Positions 57,837-64,000 of a stretch of DNA of 64,000 nt are shown here, piece after piece; within the stretch, counting starts at the first letter, position 1, and each line of letters opens with the position of its first letter. A model generated the notes under the pieces. It was not told where the DNA came from, made no database searches, and was given only the letters and a program-made list of their open reading frames with translations. The position numbers and the translations under genes were made by a program. The stretch lies in NCBI RefSeq assembly GCF_013373865.1, contig NC_050476.1, positions 15,295,197 through 15,359,196 on the forward strand, read 5' to 3'. The stretch is from Monomorium pharaonis (lineage: Eukaryota; Arthropoda; Insecta; Hymenoptera; Formicidae).

Positions 57837-58413
57837 GTTGAATTTTTGAAAAATCGCAATAGAATTTGAGCAAATATCTATTCCACGTTCAATCTCTATT
57901 GCAATGATCTTGAAAAATATTTTCGCATCCAAAATATGGAATTTTTAGAAAAAAAAATGTCGAAAAATGTTGCTCTTTTTAAAAAAATGGGTCATAACTT
58001 TTTTTACTCGTTTTGTACGTCAATTTTGATGATGGCATTCGAAAGAGGAGGTTACAGACTATGGAAAACGCTAAACAGATCTTTTTTTACAACGTCTATG
58101 TAAAAAGTTTTGTAGGAGATGAATATTATACAAACCGATTGTTCAGTTTAAATTTACCGCGCTATGAGTGCACATGTATTGTTGTGGCGATTAGCATGGA
58201 CATGCGCAATTGCCCTTTTTCTTTTCGTTTGTGCAGTCAGTCCAATCACAGCCACCGTCTTCTGAAGACGCATTAATTATCTTATCTAAATACATATATA
58301 TATTTTTTGCCGGCTTATCCACACCATCTCTTCTTTTATCCTCAACAAGTTTTAGCGTTGAACGTAAACAAAAAATGGTGGACATTTGGTCTTAAATAGG
58401 TTAATGTAATACT

Positions 58414-59160
58414 TTTTTCTAAACTAATTAAAAAAACTTTTTTTTACTTTGTCTCTCTTTTAAATTATACGTATTAACTAAATGTGATTCTAAGAAAACT
58501 TTAGGGAATTGTAATAAACATGTACTTTGTTGCGGGAACGTGTTAAAAAGAGCTCTCACGGTCCTGAAAGTGCGAGCGGCGGCAGTTCGGTCGGGTATAG
58601 GCGCCGTGCGAGCGGGGTCGCAGGCGTTGGGTGAGCGCGCGTGGAAGTTGTTGATTTGCTTGACGACAGCTTTGGTGCGACTTACGGTAGGTTCCTGTTG
58701 TGTGTGCATGTTGAAGATCGTTTTTCAGCTGGAGTTCGAGAGAGGAGTTCCTGGAAATCGAGCTTCTCGTCTGTGTTCTTCGGAATTCTCCAAAGTTCGG
58801 GGGTTGAGTCAAAGGATTTCTCTACTATTGATTCGTCGAGATCTCAGGGCGCCCGGACACAATCCCTTCCCCCTCCCGAATAACACAAGTCATTTAACTT
58901 GCCTCGCGGTCTAGAGAGTCACCACCTCCTATCCCTTCACTCTAATCAATTACACAAGGTCACGTCGGGCAAATGCGGGTACGATCGCGAGGCGCGTTAA
59001 GACTGTTGGACGGCCATTTTTACGCACGTCTCGGTACGCTCCTTGAGAGCTGTAGCATGAGCACGAATAGATGCGCCCGGAATTCAATTCGAGTCTTTTG
59101 TTACGTTCTTTCGAGATAACATTAATTACAATCTCACCGAAGATGTTAATAAACGCAATA
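58414..59160. other. Stretch without a recognised gene
   Basis: A GC-rich block lies at 58540-58700, with ORFs on both strands but no family signal. It could be further LTR-like sequence leading to the tandem modules at 59167, but I see no partner copy. Confidence 0.35.
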
Positions 59161-59166
59161 ATAAGA

Positions 59167-59412
59167 TACTAGCTCGGGTTGATCCTCGCATCACTCTCGA
59201 GGTTACAGTATCGATAATTCTCTTTGTTGAAGTATATTAGCTCGGGTTGACGTCTCTGTCACTCTCGAGGTAACAGTATACATGCATACTCTTCAGATAC
59301 TAGTTCGGGTCGACTGTTGTTACCCTCGAGGATACAGTATCATTTTCCACATTTTTGAGGTATACTAACTCAGGTCGATCACTCAATCATCTTCGAGGTT
59401 ACAGTATACACT
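59167..59412 (+). repeat. Four tandem modules, each an imperfect hairpin
   Basis: Units start GATACTAG, GTATATTAG, GATACTAG and GTATACTAA, followed by CTCGGGT or CTCAGGT, and end with TCGAGG.TACAGTATA/C (about 59167-59214, 59232-59280, 59299-59342 and 59360-59413). The start and end of each unit are inverted copies, so each unit can fold. Confidence 0.75.
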
Positions 59413-59429
59413 CCTTAGTAGTTATTACC

Positions 59430-60840
59430 TTCCCCTTTTTTTTGTTTTCTAATTTTGACAGCCAATGCTGATAACTTCCGAGAAGGCAACAATCAACACC
59501 CCAAGGAGGATCCCTGCAACAAATAACAGAATTATCTCAACCAAGGTGTATCCCGTTCAAAATCCTTTTTATTTTTAACATCGACACGCCTTTTCCCCAT
59601 TTGTCAAGATGAACGTCACCTGCATTCCCTGAACGACGAGCGCAGCCTGCGAAGAGAGTGTCTACAATTCTTTGACCTACCACAGTGGTATCGTGCCGGA
59701 GAGGATTCTGATTGATTCATTATTTTCTTTATTGCAAGTTGTGTTACTTCTTGATTGGATCCTTGCGTTTCCATGCAAGGTTTTATTGTACAGTTGAGCT
59801 AAGACCACAAACAATACATACTTCAACCTTTAATTCGAAGAAGTCATATTTTTTCAACCGAAAGATATGCCTTCGAGATTCCATATGGTTATCCATATGG
59901 AATTTATACAAAACCATCTAAAATCGATGGGAATCTACATACATGTGGATAATCATCTGGATTTCTATATCATTTCAACGGGGTTGTGTGAAGATTTGAT
60001 AGTTTTATGATATTATATATGTTTTATATATATTTATATAATGTAAAATGTTTATATGTATGGATGTATGAATGTATATCTTACATTACTACATTAATGT
60101 AGTATATAAATGGTATACATCATGATGCGTTGTGCTATGCATCACATTTTTTTAACCACACCGGGTATAAAACCTGTTGTTCTGCTATACGCACTAGTTC
60201 ACACTATTTTTTTCTTCTAATGTCAAAAAAAGGTAAATGGTAAATTAAAGGTATGTGTGTGTGTGTGTGTGTATAGTTATAAAAAAACAGACTTATATCT
60301 GACAGTCCGCAGTCTGTTTATGAGTGGGATGGGAAAATTTTGTTGCATTGCATTCTAATCAATATTATTTTTACTTAATATTTAATTTAAAAAAAACAAA
60401 ATTTTTAGATGTACGTAAACATTAATTATTAATAAATAAATTTGATTTAATACATACTTATTAATTTATTTTATTTTAAAATTAAAATATTTTGTAGCAT
60501 TTACTAACAAATACTATATATATGCATGGACATATGTGTGTAGAGTGGTTATGTATGAGTATTCTCACGTGACCTTCGTTATGTAAACAATTTAATTCCT
60601 GGCTTCCGAATCCAAGGATAAGCGGCGGTGAAAATCGTATCCTTCTCTTTCAGGTATGAGTTTGCACCCCCTGGTCAAAACTTACTAATAAATAGGAAAA
60701 ACGTAATGTATAAAAATGTTAAATTATAGGACAAAACGTATATTTAAAGATAGAAACGTAATTTATACTAATTTTAATTACATGATAAAATTAACGAAAA
60801 TAATGTCTTCTGATCGTTGATATTGACAATCGATATGTTT
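59430..60840. other. AT-rich stretch without a recognised gene
   Basis: It contains a (GT)n microsatellite at about 60253-60273. A CCATATGG-rich inverted patch lies near 59878-59900. No ORF with a family signal is seen. Confidence 0.4.
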
Positions 60841-60856
60841 TATTTTGAGTGGCCTT

Positions 60857-61528
60857 CACTTGGACACCGTTCATTTGGACATGTTGCAAGTGGACACGGT
60901 TCAAATGGACACGAAATTTTGGACACGGTTCAATTGGACACCGTTTATTTGGACACGAAAAAATGCCCACCGTTCACTTGCACACCGTTCACTTGCATAC
61001 CGTTTACTTGCACACCGTTCACTTGGGCACTGTTCATTTGGACACCGTTTATTTGAACACCGTTTATTCGAACACCGTTTAATCGAACACCATTTATTTG
61101 GACACGAAAAGATGTTCCCTGTTCACTTGGACGTTCAGTTCGACACGAAAAGAAACAGCCACCCTCTCGCACCCCCTCTCGCCGGTATGGGTGCTTTAGA
61201 CATAGTTATTTCTTACTGTGTCTAAGTGAACGGTGTCCAAATGAACGGTGTCCAAATGAACAGGGCGCATCTTTTCGTGTCCAAATAAATGGTGTCCAAA
61301 TAAACAGTGTCCAATTAAACGGTATCTGAATAAACGGTGTCCAAATAAACGGTGTCCAAGTAAATGGTGTTCAAGTGAACAGTGTCCAAGTGAACGGTGT
61401 CCAAGTGAACAGCGCGTATTTTTTTTTCGTGTTCAAGTAAACGGTGTCCAATTGAACCGCGTCCAAAATTTCATATCCATTTAAATCATGTCCACTTGCA
61501 ACGTGTCCAAATGAACGGTGTCCAAGTG
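60857..61528. repeat. Mirrored 15 bp-period array (long palindrome)
   Basis: The left arm (60857 to about 61150) is about 20 units of GGACACCGTTCATTTG-like 15-16 bp repeats with variants. The right arm (about 61220-61528) holds the same units inverted, and the variants occur in mirrored order: ATGTTGCAAGTGGACA, then GGTTCAAATGGACACG, then AAATTTTGGACACGG, and so on. The centre (about 61150-61220) is unique and includes CTCTCGCACCCCCTCTCGCC. Because the period is a multiple of three, all frames stay open; these ORFs are not genes. Confidence 0.9.
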
Positions 61529-61682
61529 CAACGCTCTCTTTATTTTTGCACAAACTCGCTGTACAGCTAAAAACATTAAAAGAACATTGCTGAGATTGTT
61601 GAAAGTTAATGTATAAATATTTTATTATTTTGTATCAATGTTTTTTCATTGATTATAAATATTGTTAAAAATTGAAACATTT

Positions 61683-61722
61683 TGCGCGCGCGCGCGTGTG
61701 TGTGTGTGTGCGTGCGTACACG
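61683..61722 (+). repeat. (CG)n(TG)n microsatellite
   Basis: A CG dinucleotide run passes into TG and then CGTGCGTACAC, in otherwise AT-rich DNA. Confidence 0.9.
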
Positions 61723-61937
61723 AATAAATTATTTTTTGACAATTGAAAAAAACAGTATAAATATATAATACATACAAGTATATAATATTGTGTGTCCAAT
61801 AATAATTTCATCAACTTTCGTATATAGATATACTTTACTCAACTACCAAGAGGATCCTCAGTCATGTGTATAATAGATAAATGTTGTTTATAATATAAAC
61901 TTTATATTGTACAAAAGGGATTTCCTCTTGTATGTAC

Positions 61938-62560
61938 TGTGACGTGACGCGTTTGGCCGCGTTCGTCACAAGGGCGTAAGTCCGACCGAGGGAGGTGGTC
62001 CGGAGTTGCTCTTTGTTGAGGCGAAGGGGAAGCAACTCTGTTACTCTCAAATTCTCGCGTTACTGTCGTTTTATCCTTTTGTTAGTTCTTTTATTAGAAA
62101 TTAGGCGCCGAGTGAGGATTCCGCCAATACCATCAGAGTATTGACAGTTCATAGTCCCGGAAAATTCTCGAAAAATAGAGCGGCGCTGCAAGGATCAAGG
62201 GCTACGCAAGGCGAATCGATCTAAGCGCTGGAGATCGAAGCGCACGCACCTGCGCAGAGATTCGAGCCGGCCGCGGTGAGACCGGGATTCGGCACTGTTC
62301 GGCGAGCCACGTACCGGAAAAGAGCTACTGCAGCAGGACCAACCCTGATGATTCAGCAGATTCTGTAAAGCCATCACTCGGCAGCCACTACGGATTTTCG
62401 TAAGATTCGGGTAAGGCGGTCGGCTCTCGTGCGGATTCGGATGAAGAATACTGTGTTTTGCGTTACCGGTAATTCGGTAGTCTGTTACCGTTCTTGTTGT
62501 GTTACCTTTGGATATTAGTGTTAGAAATTAGAGTTATGCGCCGCACGGGACGTCGCACAA
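61938..62560 (+). repeat. LTR-like unit B (same family as unit A)
   Basis: It starts TGTGACGTGACGCG with a stem closing at CGTCACAAGGG and follows unit A in order for about 620 bases, including AAGGGCGTAAGTCCGACCGA, TAGGCGCCGAGTGAGG and GCCATCACTCGGCAGCCA. Similarity fades after CCGCACGGG at about 62550. It is either truncated or a shorter LTR variant. Confidence 0.6.
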
Positions 62561-62579
62561 TGGGCCGAACTACGTAAAA

Positions 62580-63285
62580 ACGCGGACATGAGATGAAAAA
62601 AATTTTTTTTCGTATCCAGTTTTTGATTGCAAATTCGGTTACTTGAAACATAATAGAAATTGTAGATAACCCTCATTTTGAAATGTATTGTTTCAATCGG
62701 TGCGTAAAATGACCATAAATATTACAAATTAGACAATTCTGAATTTTCATCGATTTAGTTATTTACTTTCAAGGCAGTATAGTTTTTCCCACTTACTATA
62801 TTAACAAACCAACTTTTATACATTAAATAGACTATTCTTTTACTTGAAAAATATCCACATTCGAATCATAGAATAATATAATTTAAGCTTTGACAACCAA
62901 TTTTATAATGTTTCGAAGAAAATCTCGATAACTAAATTATAAAATAACTTTTATAAAAAATCTTATGATATCTTAAAATTTGGTTTTTAATATTTGATTA
63001 AAGGGATGTTCTGCTTCGTGAAAAAACGTGTTTTAGCTGCTACTATCTGCTACTTTGAAAGATACATTTATTTATCGCAAAAAGGATCCCGAAGAAATCT
63101 CTATATGTATATGTCTTACACTGTTAATATTAATATGTGCCACTAAAAATATTAAATATTACTTTACAATATTGTCGTTGTAGATATATTAATTAATTAT
63201 ATATTATAAATCGCAATATTTACGGTTATTTTATATTAAACGTTTATATTAAAAGAAAATTTTGAATCATCGTGTAACCATAGTA
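62580..63285. other. AT-rich stretch without a recognised gene
   Basis: No ORF, inverted repeat or tandem repeat of note is seen. Confidence 0.4.
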
Positions 63286-63286
63286 G

Positions 63287-63668
63287 AAAGATGGGAAACA
63301 GCGAACATTGCACTTGTAAAGATTAAATACAATAGTTAAAGCGAAATAATTATGCATACATAATCATGAAGTGTGTATCTTACCAATAAATAATTATATG
63401 CAAAATTGTATTAACCAACAATTTTTATAAGCACGCTGCGCGCTGCTACTGCCGGCATTAGTATTAACCAATATGCACCACGAGGAGGTTGCACGGTCAG
63501 ATTTTGCACATCTCGAGCGAGTACTTATAGAAATTGTTGTTTATTGCAATATTGCAAACATTAATTATTTACATTAATAAGGTACACACTTCATAATTAT
63601 GTATGCATAATTATTTCGCTTTAGTTGTTATATTGTTCCTGTAAGTGCAATGTCCGTTCTTTCCTATG
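63287..63668. repeat. About 380 bp palindromic element
   Basis: Arms of about 145 bases match in inverted order: ACATTGCACTT, AAAGCGAAATAATTATGCAT and ATGAAGTGTGTA on the left (63306-63378), with their inverses at 63585-63651. The centre (about 63430-63520) includes GCACGCTGCGCGCTGC. It has the form of a fold-back MITE. Confidence 0.75.
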
Positions 63669-63692
63669 TTCAATTCACTGTGTCATTTTGAG

Positions 63693-64000
63693 TTTGTTTA
63701 AATAAACAAAAAAATAAAATTAGGAACCAAAAACTCTTAATTACAGGTTTTTTAAACAAATATGATGTAAAACTGCAATTTTCGACCGCCATATTGGATC
63801 CGCCATTTTTAATTTTGTTTAAATAAACAAAAAAATAAAATTAGTGACCAAAAACTCTTAATTACATGTTTTTTTTAAACAAATATGATGAAAACTGTGA
63901 TTTTCGATCGCCATATTAGATCCGCCATTTTAAATTTGTTTAAATAAACAAAAAAAATAAAATTAGTGATAAAAAAACTCTTAATTACAGGTTTTTTAAA
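63693..64000 (+). repeat. Start of a 121 bp satellite, running off the window
   Basis: TTTGTTTAAATAAACAAAA recurs at 63693, 63814 and 63935, an exact 121-base spacing, with conserved AAACTCTTAATTACA and GCCATATT.GATCCGCCATTTT words between. At least 2.5 units are visible and the array continues past 64000. Confidence 0.9.

Larger units (their letters stand above)
49721..58400. mobile_element. TTAA-flanked palindromic element (piggyBac-like ends) with nested insertions
   Basis: The ends read CCCATTTAGGACCAAATGTC at left and the inverse of a close variant at right, each preceded or followed by TTAA (49717-49720 and 58401-58404). The left arm is 49721-50371; the right arm is 55576-55868 plus 57837-58400. 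Both arms run inward to (TA)n. Everything else inside is later insertion: LTR-like unit C, a mariner, LTR-like unit D, and a LINE in the right arm. TTAA target sites and CCC ends suggest piggyBac mobilisation. No piggyBac transposase is recognised. Confidence 0.65.

Noticed and set aside
49400..60690. Similar words GAGTTTGCAC..CCTGG in inverted orientation at about 49430 and 60657, possibly ends of a larger element
   Set aside because: Similarity is about 20-25 bases only and does not extend inward or outward.
60817..61225. Several overlapping histidine/threonine-repeat ORFs
   Set aside because: The 15 bp period keeps all frames open; it is a repeat array, not a protein gene.
60857..61528. 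CRISPR-like regular array
   Set aside because: Repeats are directly adjacent without unique spacers, the arms are inverted, and the genome is eukaryotic.

Overview
This window looks like a transposon-dense stretch of an insect genome, most probably a hymenopteran and plausibly an ant. The reasons are intron-bearing, AT-rich DNA, many decayed mobile elements nested in one another, and one exon that looks like an ordinary animal gene (the last exon of an SLC13/INDY-type transporter at 49006-49274, minus strand). The species call is an inference from element families; no rRNA or single-copy marker gene fixes it. Almost every coding stretch is a pseudogene of a mobile element.

Layout, left half. 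1-7.7 kb: a decayed Polinton/Maverick (adintovirus-like) element with a broken integrase (+) converging on a broken protein-primed family B DNA polymerase (-), plus a small unknown ORF and a 1.9 kb foreign insertion inside the polymerase gene. 7.7-8.8 kb: GC-rich repeats. 8.8-13.5 kb: a minus-strand non-LTR retrotransposon with both ORFs decayed. 14.1-15.3 kb: a 1.2 kb palindrome holding a 141 bp MITE. 15.8-17.0 kb: a LINE fragment that stops inside its endonuclease domain, directly joined to a truncated minus-strand BEL/Pao retrotransposon (17.0-21.4 kb, with an LTR-like unit, A, and a probable 5' LTR out to about 24.6 kb). 24.6-29.7 kb: a second, longer copy of the same LINE family. 29.7-31.5 kb: a third, A-rich LINE, followed by a 366 bp polypyrimidine tract.

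Layout, right half. 32.2-41.5 kb: remains of a two-gene element (CACTA-like transposase C-terminal half, then a DUF4806-type gene). The DUF4806 gene is split within a coding exon by a pogo-type DNA transposon (34271-41139). That transposon contains a palindrome, and the palindrome is split by a small Gypsy-type LTR element (34993-38267) in which gag/protease runs straight into the integrase tail. 41.5-47.7 kb: LTR-like sequence, tandem repeats, and a TGACGTCA-rich inverted-repeat element (44762-46582) carrying a solo LTR (44995-45701) and a tRNA-like sequence. 49721-58400: an inverted-repeat element with TTAA target sites (piggyBac-like ends) whose (TA)n core received two oppositely oriented LTR-like units (C and D), and which also holds a mariner between them and a LINE in the right arm. 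59-64 kb: tandem modules, a strikingly mirrored 15 bp-period palindromic array (60857-61528), another LTR-like fragment (B), a 380 bp palindrome, and the start of a 121 bp satellite running off the window end.

Nothing here reads as a working multi-gene operon. The biological story is the order of insertion events, visible from target-site duplications, and several unusual palindromic architectures. The best candidates for something not yet described are the mirrored 15 bp array, the gag-protease-integrase-tail mini-element, the pogo element inside a DUF4806 exon, and the TTAA palindrome with its dinucleotide core.
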